DNA of 64,000 bases, from contig NZ_BAWM01000098.1 in the NCBI RefSeq assembly GCF_000759675.1, forward strand, positions 124,001 through 188,000, read 5' to 3'. The stretch comes from Neobacillus niacini. Lineage in GTDB: Bacteria > Bacillota > Bacilli > Bacillales > Cytobacillaceae. The position numbers and the translations under genes were made by a program. How positions within the stretch are numbered: the first letter of the stretch is position 1; each line of letters starts with the position of its first letter. The notes under the pieces are model-generated. The model saw only the letters and a program-made list of their open reading frames with translations, did not search any database and was not told the DNA's origin. Shown in pieces: positions 52,254 to 61,130 of the stretch.

Positions 52254-53249
52254 TTAACAAGTATGAAACCCACCGTATCCAAGCGTAATAATATCCTTTT
52301 CTATAATTTTTTCTCCCGCTAGAATTCGCGGAAGAAAAACATCAAATGATGTATAGGGGTCGTGCATCACACAGCCAGGGAGACCCAAAATAGGAATTTC
52401 ATTATAATAGGAAACAAGCATCATTGACCCAGGCAACATGGGAATTCCATACCTGATAATTTCAGCACCTGTATTTTTAATCGCTAAAGGTGTGCGATCG
52501 TCAGGGTCCACAGACATGCCTCCAGTAACAATAATCAAATCGACATCCTGATTCAAAAAGTACTTTATTTTACTTTCAATAATCTCTGACTGATCAGGAG
52601 CAAAACATTGCTCCACAATTTTCGAACCAAAGTCCTCCATTTTCTTTTTAACCACGGGACCAAATTTATCTTGAATTCTTCCTTCATAAACTTCGCTTCC
52701 CGTAGTAACCATTCCAACCTTTAGTGAGCGAAACGGAATAACTTTTACAATATAAGAATGTTCCTGACAAATGGATTCAACCTGCCTTATAATAGACTCT
52801 TCTAAAATTAGTGGAATCTGCCTAACACCACTTACAGCATCATTCTTCTTTACAGGACGATTCGTTACTAAAGTAGACAGGGCTATCCCCGTTAGACTAT
52901 TGATTTGATGTATCACTTTTTCATTTATTTTTAAAAGACCTTGTATTTGACTTTTAATCGTGATTTTTCCTTCTGATGGCCCTATAGCATATACATTTTC
53001 ACCTGCTATCGCTTTAGCCATTCGTTGGGCTGCCTCATCCTCATGGATATAATCTTCTGGTATGTCCAATATATATATGTGACCTTTACCAATATCCAAT
53101 AATTTAGGAATATCTTCTTCACTAATTACATGGCCCTTCTTAAACAATCTCCCCTTAAATTCCCCTGGAATAATCTGAGTAAGATCATGTGCAAGTGCCA
53201 TACCAACTGCATTTTCGACCTTAATCTCTTTCATAAAAACGTTACTCAA
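52254..53249 (-). CDS. Molybdopterin-binding (MoeA-like) protein
   Basis: 331 residues. The C-terminal 160 are a MoCF_biosynth domain: MVTTGSEVYEGRIQDKFGPV, DLIIVTGGMSVDPDDRTP and ILGLPGCVMHDPYTSFD. The first 170 residues differ from canonical MoeA, which is about 400 long. This shorter form is common in Gram-positives beside molybdenum hydroxylase genes and may insert or modify the cofactor, for example for the cytosine-dinucleotide form that such enzymes use. TTG start with AAAGGAGG about nine bases upstream. Upstream is a perfect palindrome. Confidence 0.85.
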   Translation of the reverse strand: MSNVFMKEIKVENAVGMALAHDLTQIIPGEFKGRLFKKGHVISEEDIPKLLDIGKGHIYILDIPEDYIHEDEAAQRMAKAIAGENVYAIGPSEGKITIKSQIQGLLKINEKVIHQINSLTGIALSTLVTNRPVKKNDAVSGVRQIPLILEESIIRQVESICQEHSYIVKVIPFRSLKVGMVTTGSEVYEGRIQDKFGPVVKKKMEDFGSKIVEQCFAPDQSEIIESKIKYFLNQDVDLIIVTGGMSVDPDDRTPLAIKNTGAEIIRYGIPMLPGSMMLVSYYNEIPILGLPGCVMHDPYTSFDVFLPRILAGEKIIEKDIITLGYGGFHTC

Positions 53250-53569
53250 AAAGGTTTACCTCCTTTAGTTAACTCCATAAAATACAGATAATTGAATATC
53301 AATTATCTGTATTGAAAAGATCCATTTTTTTTAGTACAATTTTCAAAATATTATGCAAGTATCTTTTTTTCATATTACAAGCTCTACTATTATTAATCAA
53401 TGAAATTACTATGTGAAAAATTTATATCATTATTAGATTTTGATATTTAACAATATATAAAATATAAATTATTATTTATAGAAGATATAATATTTTGAAT
53501 TTTTAAAATTAAAGAAATGGAGGATTGTCAGCAAACATATGAAGTTTAAAGAAAAAGGAGTGAAAGAAA
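53250..53569. other. Divergent region between the MoeA-like and niaP-like genes
   Basis: About 320 bp, AT-rich, with the perfect palindrome at 53282-53312 close to the MoeA-like start and AT-rich DNA toward the transporter gene. No gene seen. Confidence 0.5.
53282..53312. repeat. Perfect palindrome, likely operator
   Basis: Arms ATACAGATAATTGA and TCAATTATCTGTAT around ATA. It starts 33 bp upstream of the MoeA-like TTG start and 258 bp before the transporter. It has no T run adequate for a terminator, so an operator is more likely. Confidence 0.65.
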
Positions 53570-54811
53570 ATGGAGACCAAGAGTAATAAGAAAGTTTCCT
53601 TTCGGAGAATTTTTATCGTATCAGGGTTTAGCTGGATTTTTGACGCAATGGATGTTGGTCTAATATCATTTATTGCTGCTGCGTTAATAATAGAATGGAA
53701 TCTTACACCTCAGGAAGCAGGATTACTAGGAAGTGTAAATGCTATTGGTATGTTCATAGGGGCAATCGTTGCTGGTGCATTAGCTGATCGAATGGGACGA
53801 AATAAAATTCTGATGTACACGGTTTTATTATTTTCTCTAGCCAGTGGAATATCAGCTTTTGCAACCACTTTCACGATTTTTCTCATTTTCCGATTCTTTA
53901 TCGGTCTTGGGTTAGGTGGCGAACTTCCTGTTGCTTCTACTTTAGTAGCAGAGAATGTTCCAGAGCATAAACGAGGTCGTATGGTTGTTCTTCTTGAGAG
54001 TTTTTGGGCAGTAGGATGGATTCTATCAGCTATGATTGCTTATTTCATCATGCCGATTTGGGGTTGGCGCTCAGCTTTAATAATTGGAGCCTTACCTGCA
54101 CTATTAGCAATATATATGCGTAAAGGGCTTCCCGATTCTCCACAATTCCAATCTACTGGAAAGAAAAATACTAGCATCATACAAAATATTAAGTCTCTTT
54201 GGTCACCAAAATATGCAAAGGATACCACTATGCTTTGGATCCTATGGATTTTGGTAATGTTCTCTTATCATGGGATGTTTTTATGGTTACCTTCTGTAAT
54301 GGTATTAAAAGGATTTGGTCTTATTAAGAGTTTTGGTTATGTATTGTTAATGACCCTAACACAATTACCTGGGTTTTTTAGTGCAGCCTGGCTTGTTGAA
54401 AAGGTAGGCCGTAAATTTGTATTGATTACTTATTTAATAATGGCAGCGATCAGTGCTATTATTTTTGGAAATGCAGAATCATTGCCTATGCTTATTGCGG
54501 GGGGAATGGCACTCTCGTTTTTCTTCTTAGGAGTAACTGGTACAACCTATGCATACACTACCGATCATTATGATTCAACCGTTCGTGCAACAGGAGCAGG
54601 TTTGGCAAATGCTGCAGGACGTATAGGAGCCATAATCGGTCCACTCATAGTAGGTACTTTAATAGCAGCCAAGGTTCCCTTTACTACCATTTTTATCATG
54701 TTCTTTGTGACATGTATAATTGCTGCATTAAATGTATTGTTCCTTGGAAAAGAAACGCGTGTTAAACCAAAACTAGAAGAAGAAGAAACAATTATCAAAG
54801 AAGCATTGTGA
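53570..54811 (+). CDS. NiaP-like MFS niacin transporter
   Basis: 413 residues, 12 hydrophobic helices. The segment GFSWIFDAMDVGLISFIAAA, the MFS motif GALADRMGRNKI and FRFFIGLGLGGELPVASTLV with EHKRGRMVVLLESFWAVGW closely follow the sequence of B. subtilis NiaP, the niacin importer of the same superfamily. GGAGTG precedes ATG. It is on the plus strand opposite the catabolic operon, with the MoeA-like gene divergent. Uptake of nicotinate fits the pathway read downstream; another aromatic acid is possible. Confidence 0.85.
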   Translation: METKSNKKVSFRRIFIVSGFSWIFDAMDVGLISFIAAALIIEWNLTPQEAGLLGSVNAIGMFIGAIVAGALADRMGRNKILMYTVLLFSLASGISAFATTFTIFLIFRFFIGLGLGGELPVASTLVAENVPEHKRGRMVVLLESFWAVGWILSAMIAYFIMPIWGWRSALIIGALPALLAIYMRKGLPDSPQFQSTGKKNTSIIQNIKSLWSPKYAKDTTMLWILWILVMFSYHGMFLWLPSVMVLKGFGLIKSFGYVLLMTLTQLPGFFSAAWLVEKVGRKFVLITYLIMAAISAIIFGNAESLPMLIAGGMALSFFFLGVTGTTYAYTTDHYDSTVRATGAGLANAAGRIGAIIGPLIVGTLIAAKVPFTTIFIMFFVTCIIAALNVLFLGKETRVKPKLEEEETIIKEAL

Positions 54812-54817
54812 TTTTTG

Positions 54818-54870
54818 ACATGTACTGGATTCCTTAATCTTAATGAAGGATATTCAGTACATGTTTCTTT
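54818..54870 (+). terminator. Terminator of the niaP-like gene
   Basis: Arms ACATGTACTG / CAGTACATGT with inner CCTT/AAGG, then TTTCTTT. Confidence 0.75.
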
Positions 54871-55111
54871 ATATTATTTTCGAATAATTAATTCGATGTT
54901 ATTAACTCAAAAGACCTTTTTTTCTTAATATTGTGTGAACATTTAAAGACTCTTCCTTTGTTAATCTTGCGAATCATTTGTATTATTTATATACTAGTTC
55001 ATAAACGCAACTAATATCCTGTTTTATCATACCCAGAAATTAATATATATAAGGTGGTATTCTGATTACATATATCCAAAAAAATAAGTGAGGAGAGAAA
55101 AAATAAAAGAT

Positions 55112-55873
55112 ATGAAAATGGAATTAGAAATGAGCGGACAAGGGATTCAATCTTTGGAACTCGGGATAAATATTCTAAAGAAAATAGGAGAAGCAGATAA
55201 GCCTCTATCCATTTCTGAAATTTCGGAATTGTGCGATATATCTAAAAGTAAGCTTCACAGATACCTTACTAGCTTTTGTCGAACTGGATTCTTACAGAGG
55301 GATTCTTCACTTCATTATACAATTGGATCTGACCTTATCAGGATTGGGAATAAAGCCTCAAAAAGCTTGGATATCGGAGAGTTAGCCTCACCAACTTTAA
55401 TCAGATTGAGAAACACACTAAATGAAACTGTCTTTTTAACCATTTGGAGAGGAAATGCTCCCTATCCGATCGAATTAAAAGAGAGCAACCGATCGGTAAA
55501 TATCGGGATTAGAGTAGGGTATCAAACTAGTATCGTCCTCACTACTTCAGGAAGGTTGTTTGCCGCTTTTTTGCCTGAGGTAGTACCAAATGAAATGATT
55601 CACAGAGAAATCATTGAGCATCACCTAAATCCAGAAGAATTTAAAAATGAACTTTCAGAAATCAGAAAAAATGGATATTCCATCACGAGGGAGTCTCTCA
55701 TTCCGGGGATTGTAGCCGTTGGATGTCCCGTATTTGGCAGGGATAATAAAATTATTGCGACCATCTCAATTGTTGGGATATTAGGTGTATTGGATCTATC
55801 GAGTGATTCAGAACTGATTAAATGTTTAAAAAAAGAGTGTATGGAACTATCGCAGTCTTTGCAGTTTGGATAA
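55112..55873 (+). CDS. IclR-family transcriptional regulator
   Basis: 253 residues from ATG 55112 (a GTG at 55088 is possible). The N-terminal winged helix (GIQSLELGINILKKIGEADK, ISEISELCDISKSKLHRYLT) is followed by the IclR effector domain (VGYQTSIVLTTSGRLFAAFL, GIVAVGCPVFGRDNKIIATI). IclR proteins often control aromatic-compound catabolism. It lies between the niacin transporter and the GntR gene, and may regulate the transporter or the opposite operon. No operator is identified. Confidence 0.9.
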   Translation: MKMELEMSGQGIQSLELGINILKKIGEADKPLSISEISELCDISKSKLHRYLTSFCRTGFLQRDSSLHYTIGSDLIRIGNKASKSLDIGELASPTLIRLRNTLNETVFLTIWRGNAPYPIELKESNRSVNIGIRVGYQTSIVLTTSGRLFAAFLPEVVPNEMIHREIIEHHLNPEEFKNELSEIRKNGYSITRESLIPGIVAVGCPVFGRDNKIIATISIVGILGVLDLSSDSELIKCLKKECMELSQSLQFG

Positions 55874-55911
55874 TAGGATCAAGAAACTTCTATACACGTT
55901 ATCATAACAGT

Positions 55912-55939
55912 AAAAACTCCTCTTAAAGAGGAGTTTTTG
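55912..55939. terminator. Terminator between iclR and gntR genes
   Basis: Arms AAAAACTCCTC / GAGGAGTTTTT with a 5-nt loop. Confidence 0.9.
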
Positions 55940-55969
55940 GTTTTAATATTACAGGTCGATGCCGCTATG

Positions 55970-56656
55970 CTATTTCGCATTAATCGCCTCTTTAGCAGCT
56001 TGTAAAACTAATTTTACAGAATCCCAAATATGTTCCTGGGTTCTTTTACGTGCTAAATTTGGATCTCTAGCCATTATAGCTTCCAAAATCAACCTGTGTT
56101 GATTTAAGGTTTCGAATGAACGACCACTGTTTCTCTTCCATGACATTACTCGGATCAAATCAATACCTGCCCGAAGGTGATAAAGAGTATTTTTCAATGC
56201 GTGATTTCCACTTACTTCTATAATAAAGTCATGAAAATCATTGTTGAAAATAAGTAATTCCGAATCCGGTATATTGCTATTTTCTCTTATTTTTCTTTCT
56301 GTTAGTGTTAGAAGCTCCTCCATTTTTCTAAACTGGGTTATACTTCCACGCTTAGCAGCTAGGTGGGCTGCCAATCCTTCCAATTCCGCCCTTAATTCAT
56401 AAATATCTTCAATCTCTTTAATAGAAAAATTTTTAATACGAACTCCGTGATGAGGAACTGACTCTAATATTCGTTCCTGAACGAGCATTTTTATAGCTTC
56501 CCGGATTGGTGTACTGCTAACTCCCAACAATTCCTTGAGTTGTCTTTCTCTTATCCATTCTCCTGGTTGAAAGTAACCCGTTACTATGTGGTTATATAAA
56601 AGCCTATAAACAGCCATTGATGTAGTTTCCTTAAGGAGTTTACTGGATGTATCCAT
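55970..56656 (-). CDS. GntR-family (FCD domain) regulator
   Basis: 228 residues: a winged helix at the start (MAVYRLLYNHIVTGYFQPGE, then RERQLKELLGVSSTPIREAI) and an FCD helical effector domain (ELRAELEGLAAHLAAKRGS; NDFHDFIIEVSGNHALKNT, with likely metal-binding His). Such regulators usually answer to small carboxylic acids. It is last in the minus-strand operon, after malic enzyme, so its inducer may be an intermediate such as maleate or fumarate. AGGAGG with good spacing precedes ATG. Confidence 0.9.
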   Translation of the reverse strand: MDTSSKLLKETTSMAVYRLLYNHIVTGYFQPGEWIRERQLKELLGVSSTPIREAIKMLVQERILESVPHHGVRIKNFSIKEIEDIYELRAELEGLAAHLAAKRGSITQFRKMEELLTLTERKIRENSNIPDSELLIFNNDFHDFIIEVSGNHALKNTLYHLRAGIDLIRVMSWKRNSGRSFETLNQHRLILEAIMARDPNLARKRTQEHIWDSVKLVLQAAKEAINAK

Positions 56657-56707
56657 CCTCCTCCCTCCTATCTATAATAATCATTATCGACCTTTAAATT
56701 TTCAACT

Positions 56708-57946
56708 TTACAGGAATTGCATCTTTCTCGTTATCTCATCCGAACCCACATTTCTTCTTGCCACTCCAGTCTTAATAGCAGCTTCCGCAACAGCTGCAGC
56801 GACATGTGACGCTACTCTTTTGTCAAAAGGAGAAGGAATCACATAATCTGATGTTAATTCGTATGACTGGACAAGATCAGCGATTGCAATCGCTGCGGCG
56901 ATTTTCATTTCTTCATTAATTTGAGTGGCATGAACATCAAGTGCCCCTCTAAATATACCTGGGAAGGCAAGAACATTATTTACTTGATTCGGGAAATCCG
57001 ATCGTCCAGTTCCAATCACCTTTGCTCCAGCTGCTTTCGCATCCTCAGGCATAATTTCAGGATCCGGATTTGCCAAGGCTAAAATTATGGGATCAGTATT
57101 CATCGATTCTACCATTTCCTTTTTTAATGCTCCGGCTACAGATACTCCGATAAACACATCCGCGCCCGCCAATGCTTCGCCCAAAGAACCTTCTACCCCA
57201 GTTTTATTTGTTATTTTTGAGATCTCTTCTTTTATTGGATTCATGCCAACTGTGCGACCTTCGGAAATAACACCTTTTGTATCACAAAGAATCGCATCCT
57301 GAACACCCATGTTCAAAAGAAACTTTATAATAGCAATCCCTGCAGAACCCGCACCATTTACAACAACCTTGATATCCCCTAATTTCTTTTCAGTTAATTT
57401 ACATGCATTTAGTAATGCTGCGGCAGTTACAATGGCTGTACCGTGTTGGTCATCGTGGAATACTGGTATATTCATTTCCTCTTTTAACCGCTGCTCGATT
57501 AAAAAGCAGTTCGGTGCAGCGATATCCTCAAGGTTTATTCCCCCAAATGTTGGTTCCAACATTTTTACCGTTTCAACAAATTTATCAACATCATTTGTAT
57601 TTAAACAAATAGGAAATGCATCAACACCTGCAAATGCCTGAAATAAGACCGCTTTTCCTTCCATCACAGGCATGGCTGCATTAGGACCAATGTTACCAAG
57701 TCCTAATACAGCTGTTCCGTCAGTGATAACAGCAACAAGGTTTCCTTTAATGGTATAATCATAAACTTTATCAGGATCCACATAAATTTCCTTACAAGGT
57801 TCTGCAACTCCTGGAGAATATGCTAAACTTAAATCTCTTTGATTATTCACTTCAACCTTTGATATAACACTTATTTTACCTTGACGTTCCTTATGCAGCT
57901 TTAATGACTCTTTAGGAAGATTTGTTAAAGAATCTACTTTAGACAA
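56708..57946 (-). CDS. NAD(P)-dependent malic enzyme
   Basis: Oxidative decarboxylation of malate to pyruvate. The 412-residue product has the short bacterial form: LAYSPGVAEPCKEIYVDPDK, then GLGNIGPNAAMPVMEGKAVL, NLEDIAAPNCFLIE, and the dinucleotide-binding VVNGAGSAGIAIIKFL. TTG start with AGGAGGGG upstream. It follows the ferredoxin-NADP reductase-like gene by 13 bp and precedes gntR. In this operon it would turn the fumarate/malate made from maleate into pyruvate and NAD(P)H. Confidence 0.95.
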   Translation of the reverse strand: MSKVDSLTNLPKESLKLHKERQGKISVISKVEVNNQRDLSLAYSPGVAEPCKEIYVDPDKVYDYTIKGNLVAVITDGTAVLGLGNIGPNAAMPVMEGKAVLFQAFAGVDAFPICLNTNDVDKFVETVKMLEPTFGGINLEDIAAPNCFLIEQRLKEEMNIPVFHDDQHGTAIVTAAALLNACKLTEKKLGDIKVVVNGAGSAGIAIIKFLLNMGVQDAILCDTKGVISEGRTVGMNPIKEEISKITNKTGVEGSLGEALAGADVFIGVSVAGALKKEMVESMNTDPIILALANPDPEIMPEDAKAAGAKVIGTGRSDFPNQVNNVLAFPGIFRGALDVHATQINEEMKIAAAIAIADLVQSYELTSDYVIPSPFDKRVASHVAAAVAEAAIKTGVARRNVGSDEITRKMQFL

Positions 57947-57959
57947 GGTATCACCCCTC

Positions 57960-58976
57960 CTATTTAATCAGTACTGTTTGTTTAGATATATTCATTGTAG
58001 TACTATGACCTGGTTGAAGCTTTGCAACCGGATCGATATATGCCTTTGCATTATTTACAGCTGTAGGAGCTTCACCCAGCCCAACTGCAATTAATTTAAC
58101 TTTTCCAGGATATATACAAATATCTCCAGCTGCGTATATCCCTTGAATATTTGTTTCCATTTTTGAATTAACAACGATGCTGCCTTTTTCAAATAGAAGG
58201 CCCCAATCTTTAATAGGACCTAAACTAGAAGCGAAACCAAAATTTACGATTAACTCATCTAATTCAATCGATTTTTCCTCTTTTGTATTACCATTAAAAA
58301 TAACAACTTGTTCTATTTTCTCTGTTCCAATTATGTCTTTAAACTGATAAGGTGTAAGAATGTTTATAGTAGATCTTTTTAATTGCTCAACACTGTGTTC
58401 ATGCGCACGGAATTTTTCCCGCCGATGAATAATTGTAACCTCCTTTGCAACTGATTCTAACATCAATGCCCAATCCAAAGCAGAGTCCCCTCCACCAAAG
58501 ATCACTACCCTTTTATCAGAGAACTTATTTAAATCACTTACAAAGTATTGAAGATTTTTCTTTTCATAATAATGTGCGTCTTGATGTTCAAGGCGTCTTG
58601 GCTCAAAGGCTCCTACTCCGGCAGTAATAATAATAGCTTTTGAAAAATGGGTTCCTTTATTGGTTGTTACTTCAAACATATCGGTTTGCTTCTCCACTCG
58701 CAAAACACATTCTTCTAATACAACAGCTGGGTTAAATCCTAAAGCCTGTTCTTTTAGGGACTCTACTAGATCTTTTGCACGTACTCTAGGAAATCCAGCA
58801 ATGTCATAAATATATTTTTCAGGGTATAAAGCCGCCAACTGTCCACCTAATTGCGGCATGCTTTCTATGATTTTAACCCGGCACTTGCGCATTCCCCCAT
58901 AAAAAGCAGTGAAAAGGCCAGTAGGTCCACCACCAATAATAATCATGTCAAATATTTCTTCATCACGATAAACCAT
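57960..58976 (-). CDS. Ferredoxin-NADP reductase (YumC/thioredoxin-reductase-like)
   Basis: 338 residues, two Rossmann domains: FAD in IIGGGPTGLFTAFYGGMRKC, NADPH in VVIFGGGDSALDWALMLES, and a final FAD segment GIYAAGDICIYPGKVKLIAV. The thioredoxin-reductase CxxC is absent, so it is the YumC type that exchanges electrons with ferredoxin or flavodoxin. GAGGAGG precedes ATG. Within this operon it may take or give electrons to the molybdenum hydroxylase or an oxygenase. Confidence 0.9.
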   Translation of the reverse strand: MVYRDEEIFDMIIIGGGPTGLFTAFYGGMRKCRVKIIESMPQLGGQLAALYPEKYIYDIAGFPRVRAKDLVESLKEQALGFNPAVVLEECVLRVEKQTDMFEVTTNKGTHFSKAIIITAGVGAFEPRRLEHQDAHYYEKKNLQYFVSDLNKFSDKRVVIFGGGDSALDWALMLESVAKEVTIIHRREKFRAHEHSVEQLKRSTINILTPYQFKDIIGTEKIEQVVIFNGNTKEEKSIELDELIVNFGFASSLGPIKDWGLLFEKGSIVVNSKMETNIQGIYAAGDICIYPGKVKLIAVGLGEAPTAVNNAKAYIDPVAKLQPGHSTTMNISKQTVLIK

Positions 58977-59208
58977 GCAACAACCCTCCTCACTGTCTGT
59001 CTATATTAACTAAACTGGATTTTTTAATCCGTGTATCTTGAGATATAAAGCCATGGGACGGGATTAATAGAAGAAAAGTAGAAATGGTTGTATAGAAGAT
59101 GGATTGAGAGAGAGTTTCATAGGAGTTTATTGATAATATTTTAAGTTCTCTCTCCCATTTGTACAGTGTTAAGTAACCAGTATTACTTAAGTTATGACCT
59201 AACTTAAA

Positions 59209-59892
59209 TTAATTGAGTTCCTTTATCAATTCTTCCAGGGATACGACATCCGCATATTTCTGCTGCATATCAAAAAGATTAATAGCATGAGATGCAATTC
59301 CCCGGTCAAACACACATTCTTCTGGAACGACCACTTTATAATTATTTGAGAATGCATCAATAACAGAGGCACGTACACAGCCGCTAGTTGTACAGCCCGT
59401 AATAATTACTGTGTCAACCTGTTGGGCTGTTAGATAGGAGACTAATGGTGTCCCGAAGAAAGCACTAGGTTTTTTCTTGGAAATGACAACCTCTCCGTAT
59501 TGAGGGTTTAGCTCCTCTACTACTTGTGTGCCCTTTTCTCCTTCCAAAAGCGCTGGATGATCAAAAATATTTCCTTTGATGGCCACGCGTTCGTTAGAGG
59601 AGGATTTACTTCCCTCAATAATTGTGAAAAATATGGGAAGCTCAGCTTTTCTTGCAGCATTTAACAGTACTTTAATATGTTCAATGGCTTGCCAGCTGCT
59701 TTCTCCACAGCTAGTTGGATATTTTCGAATGGATTCCTCGATGTTTTCTGGGCAATCCCCTGTAAAACCGTATTGTACGTCTACGATTACAAGAGCAGGT
59801 TTTTTACCAATTCCCATCTTTTTTCCTAAACCAGCCCCTTGGTAGACCTTTTTATCCCGTTCATCCAAATAATCATCCCAAATCCGACTCAT
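59209..59892 (-). CDS. Isochorismatase-family amidohydrolase, probable maleamate amidase
   Basis: Expected to hydrolyse maleamate to maleate and ammonia. The 227-residue product has the triad Asp38 (ALVIVDVQYGF), Lys140 (VISKKKPSAFFGTP) and Cys172 (ITGCTTSGCVRASVIDAF), the cysteine-hydrolase form of the family. It is close in pattern to N-carbamoylsarcosine amidase and NicF maleamate amidohydrolases. GGGGAG precedes ATG. The neighbouring maleate isomerase gene supports maleamate as substrate, though context is a large part of the call. Confidence 0.82.
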   Translation of the reverse strand: MSRIWDDYLDERDKKVYQGAGLGKKMGIGKKPALVIVDVQYGFTGDCPENIEESIRKYPTSCGESSWQAIEHIKVLLNAARKAELPIFFTIIEGSKSSSNERVAIKGNIFDHPALLEGEKGTQVVEELNPQYGEVVISKKKPSAFFGTPLVSYLTAQQVDTVIITGCTTSGCVRASVIDAFSNNYKVVVPEECVFDRGIASHAINLFDMQQKYADVVSLEELIKELN

Positions 59893-59906
59893 GAATATTT
59901 CTCCCC

Positions 59907-60278
59907 TTATCCATAAGTAATTACACGATCATGATCTACGGTCAGCTGTACAAGAACATTGGGTTCAGCAAGTTCCACCTTTTTTCCACTTAACGCTTGC
60001 TCACTCATGCCCCGGGCACCGCAGGAAATTCTGGATAGATAAATATCCCCTCCACCAGCAATAATCGTTTCGTATGATTCACGCAGAGAGGTTACACCTT
60101 CTCCAACTCCAATTACACTATCCAAAATATCATCGCGCATCAGCTGAACAGCGCTTCCAGCTAAAAACATAGAGACTTTATGCCCTTCATTTATCGCTGT
60201 TTTAGCAATAAGAAATGCGCGGTCAGCTTGTGTAGGTGCTTCAGGTCCATGTGTTAAATGAATAAGAATTTTTGCCAT
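59907..60278 (-). CDS. DsrE-family protein
   Basis: 123 residues with the DsrE/F fold pattern: KILIHLTHGPEAPTQADRAF, an aliphatic sheet with HKVSMFLAGSAVQLMRDD and a Cys in LSRISCGARGMSE. DsrE proteins bind or relay sulfur, and some act in cofactor maturation. Between the amidase and maleate isomerase genes its role is unclear. A sulfur-relay role in activating the molybdenum hydroxylase is possible, as those enzymes need a terminal sulfido ligand. GGGAGG precedes ATG. Confidence 0.75.
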   Translation of the reverse strand: MAKILIHLTHGPEAPTQADRAFLIAKTAINEGHKVSMFLAGSAVQLMRDDILDSVIGVGEGVTSLRESYETIIAGGGDIYLSRISCGARGMSEQALSGKKVELAEPNVLVQLTVDHDRVITYG

Positions 60279-60332
60279 TTACTATTCCTCCCAATCTCAT
60301 ATTTTCGTTCTTGCCCACTACACTCAACAGAA

Positions 60333-61088
60333 TTAATATCCTCTAGATAGGAGATACCCTGCATTCGGAACTACTGGCTTTAAATTCAACTCTTTTAATA
60401 GTTTATACACAGTTGAAGTTGCAGCTGAAAGAACTGGAAGGTTTAACTTATCCTGTACTTTTTGAATGGCAGGAAGTGACTGCATTTGTACACACGCCGA
60501 CAAAACAACCGCATCCGCATTGCTTACATTTAGGTTATTAACTATATTAATCAGGTTTAAAGGATCGAGTTTGCCCACTTCTAAATTATCGGAAACTTCT
60601 AGACTGATAGAATCAGTGACTTCAATACCCGTAGACTCAATATAATCAACAACTAACTTTGTTAAAGGTTTCATATAAGGGGTGATGATCGCTACCTTTT
60701 TTGCTTCTAAAGCATTTATCCCTTCGATTAAGGCACCTGCACTGCTAACTACTGGAACGGCAGTACCATTTTCTCTTGCAATTGAAGAAAGGCGGTCCTC
60801 AGAAATACAGTGATAGCCCGGACCCTGTGACATAATGGCCACTAGGCATGCGTATGCGAGTGCATCGCAACGTGCGTCAGAGAGCTCCAATGCACATCGG
60901 TCACTTGCTGTATCCATTTTTGCCAGTTCCTCTTTTGTGACATGCATCATGCGCATGCGGCTGGAATGGAAGGTAAACGCTTCTTGTGGTTCAATTTGTT
61001 CCCGCGCGTGCAACATCGCAGGGATCTCTTTTTCCATTGTAGTATTTGAACTGGGTACAATCAGACCAAGACGGTATTCCTTTTTCAT
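60333..61088 (-). CDS. Maleate isomerase (Asp/Glu racemase superfamily)
   Basis: Turns maleate into fumarate. The 251-residue product opens RLGLIVPSSNTTMEKEIPAM, the family's substrate loop. It carries the two active-site Cys at 81 (ALAYACLVAIM) and 199 (VVLSACVQMQS) in the positions known for maleate isomerases, and PVVSSAGALIEG between them. GGAGG precedes ATG. It lies between the DsrE and DUF3891 genes in the proposed nicotinate operon. Hydantoin or arylmalonate relatives are less likely because of the neighbouring amidase. Confidence 0.9.
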   Translation of the reverse strand: MKKEYRLGLIVPSSNTTMEKEIPAMLHAREQIEPQEAFTFHSSRMRMMHVTKEELAKMDTASDRCALELSDARCDALAYACLVAIMSQGPGYHCISEDRLSSIARENGTAVPVVSSAGALIEGINALEAKKVAIITPYMKPLTKLVVDYIESTGIEVTDSISLEVSDNLEVGKLDPLNLINIVNNLNVSNADAVVLSACVQMQSLPAIQKVQDKLNLPVLSAATSTVYKLLKELNLKPVVPNAGYLLSRGY

Positions 61089-61130
61089 AATTAAACCTCC
61101 ACATTGTTTGAAATTTAAAATTTTTGGCAG

